This document shows, one piece after another, positions 48,401 to 59,734 of a stretch of DNA of 64,000 nt. This stretch comes from Lithodes maja (lineage: Eukaryota; Arthropoda; Malacostraca; Decapoda; Lithodidae): the NCBI GenBank assembly GCA_037953745.1, contig JBAKBP010003138.1, positions 15,001 through 79,000 of the forward strand. The letters are read 5' to 3'. Within the stretch, counting starts at the first letter, position 1; each line of letters opens with the position of its first letter. Made by a program: the position numbers and the translations under genes. The notes beneath the pieces are model-generated. The model saw only the letters and a list, made by a program, of their open reading frames with translations. It made no database searches and was not told where the DNA came from.

Positions 48401-48526
48401 CTGGGAGGAACGTATTCTGAAGGATCGGCTAGAGGACAGGCCGCACTCACATCCTGTGAAGGCTTTGAAGGGTGTGACATTCTAGCGTCCTCCCCCAGCT
48501 CCATTAATGGCAAGCCATGCTTTTTC
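48401..48526 (-). CDS. Duplicated short exon, copy 2
   Basis: Acceptor cttctttcag and donor GTAAGT at 48395-48400. It encodes KKHGLPLMELGEDARMSHPS, nearly the same as 54873-54998. Confidence 0.55.
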
Positions 48527-48894
48527 CTGAAAGAAGATAGAAATGCCTACTGTTAGTATTCTTACTATATTTCTCCTGAAACAAATTTAACCCTTTATCT
48601 GGCAAATGGCCTTACAGGAATATATGAGGTAAGGTAGGATTTTTAATGCAATAACCCCCTGGCATGTGGATTAACCCGGGAGCTGCCGGGAGACTCTTAA
48701 GAGTTCCCCGGGCGGACTGCGGGGAGACTCTTAAGAGCAGAGCTTTTGAACGCGTACCAAAACCGTGCGTTTATAGCCAGGCGGCTAAAAATTGGTGTGG
48801 GTATAGTACTACATGTCAACTCTTGACACCACCCCGCCAAACGCTCGCCCCGCACTCGTGCAAGCACCACCGCGCCAGTAACCAACCACTAGTC

Positions 48895-51707
48895 ATGGAG
48901 CCCACACGTCCCTCACGCTCGCTCCCTGATGACACAACCAGCCCTCCTTCTGGTGGTGTTAGCCGCCGTGGAAGGCAGAGGGTGGCTGCTAAAGACCCTA
49001 CCTACCAGTACAACACGCCCTAAAGCTCTGAGGACGAAAGACCAGCACCCAAAGCACGAAAAACACGTGCAAGCACAACAAAGGTACAGAGGTCATTGGT
49101 GTTTCGGGACACTGCCACCACGACCCAGGCCACTACAACAACCACTACCACCACCACTGCCACCCCTGCCACCCCTGCCACCGGTACCAGCGACGTAGGA
49201 GGCCGCCCTAGGGCTGCAGAACCTGTGGGGGCAGGACAAATTAAAGGCACGGGCGTAGGGAAGAGAACCCGTACGCCAGCCACAGTGCCCCTACCACCAC
49301 CACCACCACCAGCTGCCCCTGGCCCGGCTGCCCCTGCTGCCCCTGCCGCCCCTGCTGCCCCTGCTGCTCCTGCCGCCCCTGCCCAAGGAAAAGGGAAGGG
49401 GAAGGGGAAGGGGAGAGGGAAAGCGACTGCTGGCCCTGGTGTCCCTGGTGTCCCTGCCGGCCCTGCTGTCCCTGCTGCCCCTGCTGCCCCTGCTGCCCCT
49501 GCCGCCCCAGCTGCCCCTGCCCAAGGAACAGGGAAGGGGAAGGGGAAGGGGAAAGGGAGAGGGAAAGCGACTGCTGGCCCTGCTGGCCCTGGTGTCCCTG
49601 CCGGCCCTGCTGCCCCTGCCGCCCCTGCCGCCCCTGCCCAAGGAACAGAGAGAAGGGCGACAGGCACCACCATCATCTTGCCTGCCTCCAGGGCCACAAG
49701 ACCACGTAACACTGCTGCCGACCCTGCCGCCTCCCCTGCCACCGCCTCTGCTGTCCCTGTCCATAAGACTCCCGCACGTGCTAAAGTGACCCGGAAAACT
49801 CTGACACCATCAAAGTATGCCGCCCTGCTGTTTGATGGTGATTCGTAGGGCATTGGCAGCCCGGATTTCGACGACGAAGCCCTAGCACGGGACCAAGGGT
49901 GGGGGGATTTGGGAGTGGACAGTGGGAGTGAGTCCGACGTCGGTGACGAGAATGAGGAAGGGCATCGTCTGTCAAGTGAAGAGAAGGGTGATGATGATGC
50001 AGTGCTGTATCGCGACCATGGAAGCGATATTTCAGACGATGAAGCAGATGCAGACGACATTCCGATCCCTGTGCTGCCTTCGTTCGATTGGTCTGACGGG
50101 GTCAATTTTGTACCTGACGTGCCCCAGTTCAATCCTGGGACGTCAGGAACAACTGACGACTGGCCCTGTGACGATCAAGCGAACGAAAGCGACTTCTTCC
50201 TCGCTTTTTTCGATATGGAGGTAATAACGTACATCGTTGCCCAAACAAACGCCTACTACAGGTGGGTGTTTGGCAGATTGGACGTCCTTTCTCCAAAAGC
50301 GAGAATACGAGGCTGGGTGGATACGACTGTGGAAGAATTTATGACGTTCTTTGCCTTGTTGTTCCTCATGCCTCTGATCAAGAAGCATGTGTTGCAACAC
50401 TATTGGAAGCACGACCCTCTCATCGCCACCCCAACTTTCAATAAGTTCATGACTCGTGACAGATTTTTGTTGCTGCTAAGATTTATGCACTTTGCAGACA
50501 ACGAAAATCCTAACAGGATTGACAGGATATGGAAAGTTCGGGATGTGTTCACCATGTTGTTGGAGAGGTATAGGAAATACTTTTACCCCTTCCTCAATTT
50601 GGTGATTGATGAGTCGCTCGTGCTCTTCAAAGGACGTCTTGTTTTCAAGCAGTATATCCCCTTGAAAAGGCATAGGTTCGGAATCAAGCTCTTCGTTTTG
50701 TGTGACTGCGAAACTGGAATAGTGCTTGACATGATCGTGTACACAGGCACTGACATTGACATACCGAAAGCCGCTGCCAATGACCCCATGGGCATGTCAG
50801 GTGCCATCGTCAGAAAAATGTTGGCACCTTACCTGGTGCCAACATCATCTACACTGACAACTGGTATACTTCTCCTGCTCTCTGCCGGTTTCTTCATGAC
50901 AACCAAACGGGGTCATGTGGGACTGTCAGAAAGACAAGAAAGTTTATGCCAAAGTTCACAGGTAATGTCATTCCTCTCACAGATGCCTCCTCCAGTGACA
51001 CACCTTCAGAAGACGACCTGGCCCAGGAACACCGCGAGAGGCATGTGCGAAGAAGGCGACGAAAGGGGCAGAAATTCAAGCAGCTCGAGAAGTGTGGGAA
51101 AGTGATAGCCCTGAAGTGGAAGGATAAGCGAGACGTCCACCTGCTTTCCACCGTCCACACAGGTGCCCAGATGGACTACTGAACCAGGAAGACCATCTAC
51201 AAGCCCGACATAGTAGTGGACTACACTAAGAACATGCGCCTGGTGGACAAGTCTGACTGTCAGCTGTCAGGTGTTGAGTGTCTGAGGAAGACTGTGAAGT
51301 GGTATCACAAGCTCTTCCTCCACCTAGTTGATATCACGATGCTCAATGCCTACAACTTGTGGTTGGTGAAGAAGGATATGTCCCCAAACCAGAAGCTGAA
51401 ATTCCGGGAGTTCGTGTACAACGTCTCCTACCAACTCCTGGAGAAGTATGGCACCACCACTCACAGACGTACGGCTTGGCCTGGGGATCACGTTCCTGAC
51501 CGCATCCAGGTGGGTGTCGAAAGACACTATCCAATCAACACCGATATGCTTGGCACTCGTCGCAGGCAGGCGCAGTGCACCGTCTGCAGCACCAGTGTCA
51601 GGAAACCCCATGTCACCAAAAGAGTCACCTCAATGTGCGCCGAGTGCAAAGTTCCACTCTGCCTGGGTGACTGCTTCAGGGACTACCACACCTTCAAGAA
51701 TTATTGA
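48895..51707 (+). pseudogene. piggyBac transposase (DDE_Tnp_1_7) pseudogene
   Basis: The frame opens at ATG 48895 and is stopped by TAA (49021) and TAG (49846). It resumes to about 50830, shifts frame, meets a TGA at 51180, and ends at 51707. The N-terminal part is an Ala/Pro/Gly-rich low-complexity region (~49300-49660). The core shows the piggyBac fold: PTFNKFMTRDRFLLLLRFMHF, then the first catalytic Asp in LVIDESLVLFKGR, the second in VYTGTD, and, in the shifted frame, the third in IYTDNWYTS. The C-terminus has the family's Cys-rich finger (CTVCSTS...CAECKVPLCLGDC). All three Asp residues survive, so inactivation looks recent. The element inserts at TTAA, as expected. Confidence 0.85.
50820..50843. 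repeat. Inverted repeat at the transposase frameshift
   Basis: GTTGGCACC (50820-50828) and GGTGCCAAC (50835-50843) are perfect reverse complements with a 6-base loop, sitting exactly where the transposase changes frame. A templated slippage at a hairpin is a plausible cause. Confidence 0.7.
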
Positions 51708-52148
51708 GTGTCGCCCCCTGTCCTGCCCTGCCCTTGACTCGCCCCGTACCCGGCCCTGGACTCGCCCCCTGCCCGGCTCTGCCCTGGACTCGCGCCCTAC
51801 CTTACCTGACCTGACCTAATTGATCACGCTACCTCATAATGTAACATATATATTATATAATGTATAAGTTCCAAAGATGTCCCTGTGATATAGCTTTTAC
51901 ATTATATAATTGTATGTTTCATTATTTAGTTTATAAGTTTCAAAGATTTACATGTACAGTAATATGCCTTCTTTTTTTAGTATATCAATATATATGTTTG
52001 TTATTAGCCTAAGTAATGTGTATATAATTATTTTCTTACCTCAAATGAATTGTACAAAAATAAATATGTTTCAATAAATCCTGTCAAACCTACTAAGATA
52101 ATAAAAAAAAACAATAACAAAAAAACAATACAAAACAAAAAAACAAAA

Positions 52149-52232
52149 CAAGGTCATGTCATTGTATTCTTACAATATGATATATTCTATGAATATTTCA
52201 TATTGTTTGAATACAATGGCATGATCTTGTAA
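52149..52232. repeat. Imperfect hairpin, ~38-bp arms
   Basis: 'caaggtcatgtcattgtatt' is mirrored by 'aatacaatggcatgatcttg' at the far end, and the middle also pairs (acaatatga/tcatattgt). It may be a small nested foldback element inside the piggyBac body. Confidence 0.7.
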
Positions 52233-52284
52233 AAAAAATGTTTTATCAAAAATGTTCTAGACACTATAAAACCTTCCCCATAAC

Positions 52285-52375
52285 CCCCTCCTGGATTCGA
52301 TCCCACTACCCTACGACACTTTGAGTTTGCCAGTCCGCGACCTTACCAACCATGCCACAGGAGCTCATACCAAAT
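52285..52375 (-). mobile_element. tRNA-like SINE head inside the transposon
   Basis: The minus strand reads TGGCATGGTTGGTAAGG (A-box-like) and, ~50 bases later, GGGATCGAATCC (B-box-like) with a tRNA-like GGCATGG...start. It differs from the SINE at 2052-2221. Probably a SINE head rather than a tRNA gene. Confidence 0.5.
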
Positions 52376-53439
52376 AACACTCAAAACTTTGTGTCTACAA
52401 TCGAAATGACAATATACAAAAAAAAAAAAAATATCCCACCAATTTACGTTTGTAAATTGATGGGATTATCAATTATAGCATGCAAAGGTTTATACAAGTT
52501 TGTCTCTGTCAAGAATTAGTAATTATATAACTTTATTCTGTCAAAAATTGCCCAAACACTCAGCAAAATTGCCCCTCTCAGTGTGACTCCACTCATTTTC
52601 ACACGGTCAAGCGGTCACGAGGTGACCCTTGCCGCTCCTTGATGCTCCAGCTACAGCAGCTCTGTCTGGGAACAAAATTGGTATAAATACAATAATGGAT
52701 AAAATACTCTTCACAAATACATTTGTATTGTATAATATTGTAAATAAAAATGAATAATAACTGTGTGGGTGTCGAAAATTGCTCAACCAGCTTTCTTATG
52801 TCTCGCCTACGCGCGTATATTGGATTATACATAGTCATGACTGTCATACAAATAATTGCAGTAGGTCTCGAATATACATTTATAGTGCATATTACTTGGG
52901 AATAAATAAGTATAAGTTTCTCTGGTGGCAATCTACCCTTTCGCAAGTGTAAGGAGACACCAGTCTATATTTAGCCCTCTATCACAAAAGGCAATCTGCC
53001 TGTGTTTACTGACCACCCTCGTTGGTGGTCTATAATATAGTACTTTATTTACAGTCAATGGCCTACATGTTTCTGTGGTACTTCACATGTGTCTAAAATG
53101 CAATGTCTGCTTGCATAAAAATGCAATTCTGAAGTCCATTTATACGTACGACATACGCATGTCTCAGTTTCTCTCTCTCTCTCTCCATTCCTGACTCGTG
53201 TTATTGTAGACCTGTTGGTGGCAACGAACACCAGACATCTGGTAGACATAAGGTTCAAAATACCAAGACATCCATACGCCTCGGGCGCCTCCACAATTAT
53301 CATAAAGCTGGTTATCTATCTAGAGATCTGCCTGCCTTCCATCTCTCCACGACTCACTCACTCACTCACTGCACCCCTGCATGCCTCATCCCACCCACCC
53401 ACCCCCAACCCACCCTTTCAGGCTTCCGTCTGCTAGAAA

Positions 53440-53990
53440 CACATTCACAATTTGCGTAAATATCGCATCAATTGGTCTATATGCGGTATATTCCTTGTTA
53501 TATGGGACGCCTACATACGTACACATCTTTATTATAGCATGACAGTGCTCTAAATACAAGATTTACGTGATATTTATGGCGTAACACACCCTCTCCCCCT
53601 TTCATTCCCAGCACATTCACTCACACCTTGGTTCACGCATAGAAACTCATTAGTAATGTGCGTAAATATCGCATGAATTGGTCTATATGCGATATATATT
53701 TTGATATATGGCACGTATACATACGTACAAGTCTGTATTATAGCATGACAGTGCTCTACGTACAAGATATAAGTGATATGTATGGCGTAAACCACACTCT
53801 CAGCTCATAAATTGCTGCCAAACCTCCAACAAATCTTCATTCCCGCCTACAAATTCTCTTATAATTCCCTTATATATTGCAATTTTTGGTCACTATGAAG
53901 CATATTCATTGTTATATGGGTGGCCTACACACGTATACATACTCTACATAGCCTAAAAGGGTTAAAAAAAGGAGATATACGTGATAATAT
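53440..53990. repeat. ~207-bp tandem repeat in the transposon 3' region
   Basis: Units near 53450 and 53657, and a partial third near 53880, share 'gcgtaaatatcgcat', 'tagcatgacagtgctcta' and 'gatat..atggcgtaa'. Non-coding, probably subterminal repeats of the element. Confidence 0.65.
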
Positions 53991-54488
53991 GCGGTAACCC
54001 ACCCCCTCCTCCCTCTCCTTCTATCCCCTGGGCGCGTGAAAATTCGGCAGGGAAATCTCGCCGCTCGATGACAATCTAGCCGCGCGGTGCCATTCGCTCC
54101 CCATTTTTCAACTACGGACCGTTCCCCCACCCCCCCAGACATTTGTTGGGGGGTCAAATATATATGGGCCGATGCACGCAAACATTCCCTACACGATGAT
54201 GTACTTTTTATCAAAATTGGCAATAGGTCCCAAAATCATCATAGGTGCGCACAGTCTTACCCTGTAGAAAACCCCCTGTGCGCCGCGGAGAGGTTAACTG
54301 ACACAATTATATTACCTTGTGTCTCTCAACTCTCAGACCCCAATTCGAGTAATTATTTGTACATTTTGCTAAATAAAAATAATACAAATGTAAAGTTTCT
54401 GTATCAATATATTATTCACACTGCAATAATATTTAATAATATTATTGTATATATTTAAATTAAATGTAAGTAAAAGTAATGCACTTAC

Positions 54489-54731
54489 ACATTGTCCTCC
54501 GGAAGTGTTTTCACATCGCTAAAGGATCCTTGCAGCACTGCGGACCGAGATCCACAGGCTAGAACTGAAGATTCGTGTTTTGATGCAGATGGTGTATGGT
54601 CCTCCTGACTTGTAGACTCCTCCTGAATTGTAATCACCTCACTAATGGATCCTATCAGCACTGCGGACAGAGATCCACAGTCTGGAACTGACAGAGTCCC
54701 ATCATCCAAGGGTACATTAGTTGACTGTCGC
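54489..54731 (-). CDS. Ser-rich exon, copy 1
   Basis: Acceptor ccttttcag and donor GTAAGT at 54483-54488. It encodes two repeats of the form CGSxSAVLxGSxSxV separated by an EDHTPSASKHESS linker. Template of the copies at 48126 and 47298. Confidence 0.55.
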
Positions 54732-54872
54732 CTGAAAAGGGTGGGGCAAAAAATATACATAAGTTGTTTTAGGGGAAATATAAAGTTAATTGAAGCATGA
54801 TTTATTAGTATACGATAATTCCCTAAATACACGAAATACTTTGATTTTTGTCTTCAAATTGTGTGCACTTAC

Positions 54873-54998
54873 CTGGGTGGAACGTATCCTGAAGGAGCGG
54901 GAAGAGGACAGGCCGCACTTACATCCTGTGAAAGCTTTGAAGGGCGTGACTTTCTGGCATCCTCTCCCAGTTCCATTAATGGCAAGCCATGCTGTTTC
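54873..54998 (-). CDS. Short exon, copy 1
   Basis: Acceptor taatctttcag and donor GTAAGT at 54867-54872. Encodes KQHGLPLMELGEDARKS then a Pro/Ser-rich end. Duplicated at 48401-48526. Confidence 0.55.
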
Positions 54999-55258
54999 CT
55001 GAAAGATTATAAAAATGCCGGCTGTTAGTATTCTCACTATTTGTCCTCTGAAACAAATTTAATCCTTTAGCGGGCAAATGACCTTTGAGGAAGGTTGGAA
55101 TTTGAATGCAATATCCCTCTGGCATGTTTACCAACTGGCAAAATTATATTACCGTGTGTCTCTCACCTCTCGGACCCCATTTTAATGAAGCGTTTGTACA
55201 TTTTGCCAAATAAAAATAATAAAATTGTAACTTTTATGTAAGCCTCATTAACACCTAC

Positions 55259-56039
55259 CCTGATACTGCATCACAACGTAGATCCTGCAGACTGTTCACA
55301 ACTCTGTTTCCAGTAGTCCTGCGATTGGTGAAGTCGTAGTAATTTCTGCATGTTGTCAAGCTGTGGCAGGCCAAGGTTGCAAGGGCTTGTCTGTTGGCAA
55401 GCGTATCCTCATCTTTGAGGGCGGCTGTGATCTGTGCATGTCGTAGCTTCCGGCTGCCCACTCTCCCAACAATACCTGCCCTCAGTCCCATCTTGGCAAT
55501 GATCTTCCCTACATTTTCTATTGAGAGTCGAGAGCAACATTGGCCATCGGGGTTGTAGCCTTGCCGATTCACAAAAATCTTTCATTTTGGCCTTACACAT
55601 GTGGCAACTATTGGGCGATAATATTTCATGTACGCCTCAAGAGCAGCTGCCTCTGTATTGCCTAAGTAAAAGATGCAGGGGTCTTTGGACCCCGTTTTGT
55701 GTTGTGATACCTGTATGCAAGTTACCTTTCTGCCATCTTCGACTTCTGTTGATCTTCCCTCGTATTCGCCGATTGTAAATTCAGTAAACTCCTGATTTCT
55801 TCGTAGGCATCGAACGGACAGTCTCACAATCAGTGCATCTCGCAAGCTGACAAAATCTTGTTTTATAAGTAGCTTTGCTAGTGCACGTCCATCGGTGATT
55901 AATAATGCCGCATTGTTAATGGGAATTTCAACAGCATCGTTAGTTTCCAGGAGATGTACATCTTCCATCGCCAAAATCGTGGTCTCGTTTTGCTGTTTAC
56001 GGTGTTCTTTCTGTCCTACTTCTTCCGTGCCAAAGTATT
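55259..56039 (-). CDS. Tyrosine recombinase catalytic exon (with in-frame TGA)
   Basis: Acceptor ttccttccacag at 56040 and donor GTAGGT at 55253-55258. The N-terminal half has SLRDALIVRLSVRCLRRNQE (catalytic Arg box of Crypton-type recombinases). Then QHKTGSKDPCIFYL (conserved Lys region), GSRKLRHAQITA (second Arg box with K-x-x-R instead of H-x-x-R) and CHSLTTCRNYYDF (His and nucleophilic Tyr box). A TGA near 55585 interrupts the same frame between the two halves, so full-length protein cannot be made from this allele. The motif order is that of eukaryotic Crypton-like recombinases. Confidence 0.65.
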
Positions 56040-56168
56040 CTGTGGAAGGAAATAGGACATAACACAATAAATAGTTGTACAACTCGTGGAATCATTTTAC
56101 AAATATATAAAACGAAAATATGAAACATTCAAATAATTACTCGATAACATTATTAACATTATACTTAC

Positions 56169-56610
56169 TTTTTGCTTTGGCGACCGCTCGCCTGACGGGG
56201 CCTAGGAGAGTTTCTGTTACTTGGAATTGTTGATTCTCAGTTTCTTTGAGAAAATTGAGAGCATGCAGACAGGAGTCTGTCATCATTCTAAGTGTGCTCG
56301 GGGAGAGGGTTTCAGAGCGTGCCATTATTGATCCTCCGGTCATGACAGCTTCCCGGGTGAGCTGAATTATCTTAAGCCCCCCAAAGGAATTTCTCGCAAA
56401 TTCCTCCTCTGTTCCGCGTGGCCCAAAGAGTGCATCTCTTAGAAGACGGCTTTTTTTCTTGACGGTCACTGTTTTCATTGGCTGTGTGTCTTCTAGGTAA
56501 GCCTCGTACTCCTTAAAGAACAGTTTAACGTGGTCATTCTCGGTGATAGCTATGGTGCCAGCTACTATGGATACATCCTCAACTTCGGCAGGTGACGTTG
56601 CTTTATTTTT
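56169..56610 (-). CDS. Helical exon upstream of the recombinase domain
   Basis: Acceptor ttttctgcag-type at 56611 and donor GTAAGT at 56163-56168. It encodes ~147 residues rich in charged helices (ENDHVKLFFKEYEAYLEDTQ, RLLRDALFGPRGTEEEFARN). This fits the N-terminal DNA-binding part in front of a tyrosine recombinase core. Confidence 0.5.
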
Positions 56611-56819
56611 CTGCAAAATAGTTCAATGTTCATGTGAAATATGTCTAATTAATGAGTCAAAATATATACAATACAAGTTGTACTGTTTTAGTTTGCATAT
56701 AATTATTTACAACTGCATTACAAGGTTTCTTTACTTTAAAGTGAAGAGCTTTTATTTCTTTAATATTTGGCCTATATATTATTAAGAAAATAATTGAATT
56801 ATGGAAAAGCAAACCTTAC

Positions 56820-57444
56820 GTACGTGTCTGAGGAGATCCTGGTATTCCATGGAGTCTTTGTGTTTTTTGTGAAAATTTCTTAAGTGCATATCGATCCGTT
56901 TAACTGATTTTGGGCACAAGGGGCAATTATATAGTTTTTTTTTTTTTTTGCATTTCTTGGTGGCCGGGATAATTTCCTAGAGAACCTTCTCGCTGCAGCC
57001 AAAACATTCTCTCTATCGTCGATAGTTAGGTACGAGTGGCAAATGCCCATGTGCTTCCGTAGGTTGACCGATTCGCTGTAGAAACCGGCGACTGGGCATG
57101 GTCTGCCCGGTGTCTTTGTTGTCTTGCAGATCACTCTGGGATATTTACGATTTCGGCCTTTGTATGCATTTAGAAGCTTTCTTGCACACTGCCACTGCAG
57201 GAGTATAGTATTTTTTCTCGGTCTTTCTTTTTCTTCAGTTCATCTAGTTCAGTCGTTTTCTTTTCTATTTCGTGGTCGTATAAACGGTTAATTGTCCGTA
57301 AAGTCTTAGTTTTGCGGACACGATCGATCTCCTCGTCCAGTTGTCGTCTATGCTGTAGAGAGAGGTGCTTCGTCGCATGTACTCGGGCATGTAGACTTTG
57401 AAGTACCAGCTTTTTCAATTCATCAATCCTCTCTTCAGTTAGTT
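56820..57444 (-). CDS. Basic exon with C2H2-type fingers (frameshifted)
   Basis: Acceptor tcctacacag at 57445 and donor GTAAGG at 56814-56819. It opens with a coiled-coil-like basic region (ELTEERIDELKKLVLQSLHA). A shift near an A-run at about 57215 leads into a segment with CPVAGF...LRKHMGICH. A second shift at the 13-T run (56939-56951) leads into YNCPLCPKSVKRIDMHLRNF followed by H, a classic C2H2 finger. Both shifts are at homopolymers, so assembly error is a real alternative. Confidence 0.5.
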
Positions 57445-57521
57445 CTGTGTAGGAATGGAAAATTCTTTGAAATACTAGATTACTGTACAATTATTAGGAA
57501 CATAAACATACAACACATCGC

Positions 57522-59694
57522 AAGTATTACACATGGAAGGAATGTGTAAGAGAGTATGGGTCTGTGGGTTCAAGGATTGTGTGGGTGAGAATGAAATTAG
57601 GAATACAAACGTGGGTGATTGTGTGTGTGTGTGTATGCCCCGACAGAGGATCAACTTGAAAGCAAGAAAGAGGATTTCTGGATGAATGCGGAGGCGTGCC
57701 TGGAGAAGTTTGACAAGAACGAAAGAATATTTCTGATTGGGGATATGAATGGTAAGGTGGGTGATAGGAAAGATGAGAGAGTGGTGGGAGGGTGGGGGAT
57801 ACCATCAGAGGTGAAGGGGAATGGTAGTGCACGTATGGACGTATGTGTGGGGAGGAGGCTGTGGATAGCCAACACCTTCTTTCGACACAGAATAATCCAC
57901 AGGTACACGTAGAGACGGGTGATCATGAAGGATAAGACAGTGGTGGAAAGAAAGTCATTGATTGATTATGTATGTGTTGATGAACGAATGAAGAAATCTG
58001 TGATGGATGCTAGGGCGTATATGGGTATTGGAGGGGATCTGTCTGATCATTATGTAGTAGTAGCTACGGTTAGGATACAAACAGAGTGGGTGACGAGAGC
58101 TGGAAGGAGGCGATAGGAAGGTGGAATGGTGAGGAGGGTGGAGAGGTTACAGGAGGAGGAAATCAGGGAAGAGTACAGGAGAGCAGTAGAAAGACGACTA
58201 GGTGGGTTCGACCTGATAGTTATGGAGGAAGTGGAAGAGATGAGCAAGGTGTTTAAGGATGAGATCTGTGCAGCATGTGAGGAGGGGTGTGGAGGGAGGG
58301 GAGTGAAAGATACAGCATGGTGGACACAAGAAGTAAAGATAGCTGTGGAAGACAAGAAGAAAGCATATAGAGAGTGATTGGGTAGTAGAGGGAATGAAGC
58401 TTTCGAGAGACAGAAACCAGCCAGGTATATGGAGAGTAAAAGGGTGGTGAAGAGAATAATGAAGGAAAGTAAAAGCAGAGTAGCTGAGGAATTTGGAAGG
58501 AATCGGAGTGTAAAATGGAGGTAGAGTAAGAAACTGTTCTGGAAAGAAGTCAAGAAAGTTAGGGAAGGTAGAGGGAAAAGAGTGAAGTTGGGGAAAGCAT
58601 CAGGAACAGATGGAGGGTGTCGGGAAATGTTGAGATATGGTGGTGAGATAGTGATCGAACGGGTATGGAAGATGTGCAAACTAGCATGGAAGAAGGGGAC
58701 TGCACCCGATGACTGGAAGACGGGCATAATAGTCCCTCTATATTAGGACAAAGGGGAAAGAGGAGTGTGTGGTAACCACCGAGGAGTATGTCTTCTAAGC
58801 GTAGTAGGGTAGGTATACAGTAGGGTAGTGATTGAGAGAGTGAGAGTGAGAACGGAGAAATGAATAGGCGACGAGCAGGGAGGTTTTCGGAAGGGAAGAG
58901 GATGTGTAGATCAGATTTTTACCCTGAAGTGTGTGGAGGAGAAATATCTGGAGAAGAAACAAAAGGTGTATGTTGCCTTTACGGACTTGGAGAAGGCCTA
59001 TGAAAGAGTGGATAGAGAAGGTTTGTGAAATGAAAGTACTTAGAATTATACGGAGTAGATGGCAAGTGGCTGAAAGCAGTGAAGAGCGTGTATGAGGGTG
59101 TAAAGGCGCCAGTACGTGTAGAGAGTGACCAGAGCGAGTTCTTTGACCTGAATGTTGGTTTGAAACAGGGGTGTGTGATGTTCCCGTGGTAATTTACTGT
59201 ATATATGGATGGAGTCATGAAAGAAACACTATCAAGAGCCTGAGGATGTTGGTGTATCGCTGAAAAGGGAGGGAATTGAGTGGAAGCTACCTATACTGCT
59301 GTTAGCGGATGATACAGTTCTGATGAGTGATAATGAATGGGAGTTGCAGGGTCTGGTAAATGAGTTTGGAACAGTGTGTGAAAAACTGATTTTGAAGGTA
59401 AATGCGGGGAAGAGCAAGGTTATGGTCTTCGAAAGGGGTGAAGTCACAGAGTGTGAGGTGAAGCTGAACGGTCAGGCCATGGAGATAGTCAACTCTTTTA
59501 AGTATCTGGGCAGAGTGTTGAGTAAAGATGGGACTATGGATGAAGAAGTGCGAGAGAGGGTACAACAGGGGAAGAGGGTTGTAGGAACGCTGAAAGCAGT
59601 AACAAGAAATAGGGTGGTCAGTATGGAAGTGACCACCCCTTCGGGGATCGCAGCGTCAGGAAGTAAATAGATACCTAGATAGAAGTATTACACA
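57522..59694 (+). mobile_element. RTE-like LINE, intronic, 5'-truncated and decayed
   Basis: Flanked by a 12-bp target duplication AAGTATTACACA (57522-57533 and 59683-59694). It contains the end of an APE-type endonuclease (RIFLIGDMNGKVGDR; SDHYVVVATVRIQ) and an RT with several stops and frameshifts (DLEKAYERVDRE; LLLADDTVLM). It ends in a short 'tagatacctagatag' tail next to 'ccccttcggggatcgcagcgtc'. Confidence 0.85.
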
Positions 59695-59734
59695 AGGGGA
59701 ACATCTTAAGAAAAAAATAAAGGTACCAGCTCAC

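Larger units (their letters stand above)
48671..54297 (+). mobile_element. 5.6-kb piggyBac-type transposon in an intron
   Basis: TTAA at 48671-48674 and 54294-54297 bracket the element, and the flanks rejoin in the paralogous site at 47658-47790. The left end CCCGGGAGCTGCCGGG is followed by a duplicated subterminal motif GGGAGACTCTTAAGAG. The right end, inverted, is CCTCTCCGCGGCGCACAGGG, so terminal repeats are weak or eroded. It carries a broken transposase (48895-51707) and ~2.6 kb of non-coding DNA. Confidence 0.8.

Noticed and set aside
48664..49023. Independent gene at the left end of the piggyBac element
   Set aside because: It is in frame with the transposase and ends at its first nonsense codon, so it is the N-terminus of that pseudogene.
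49020..50132. 370-aa minus-strand Ala/Gly/Pro-rich ORF
   Set aside because: It is the antisense of the low-complexity transposase N-terminus; no start context or domain.
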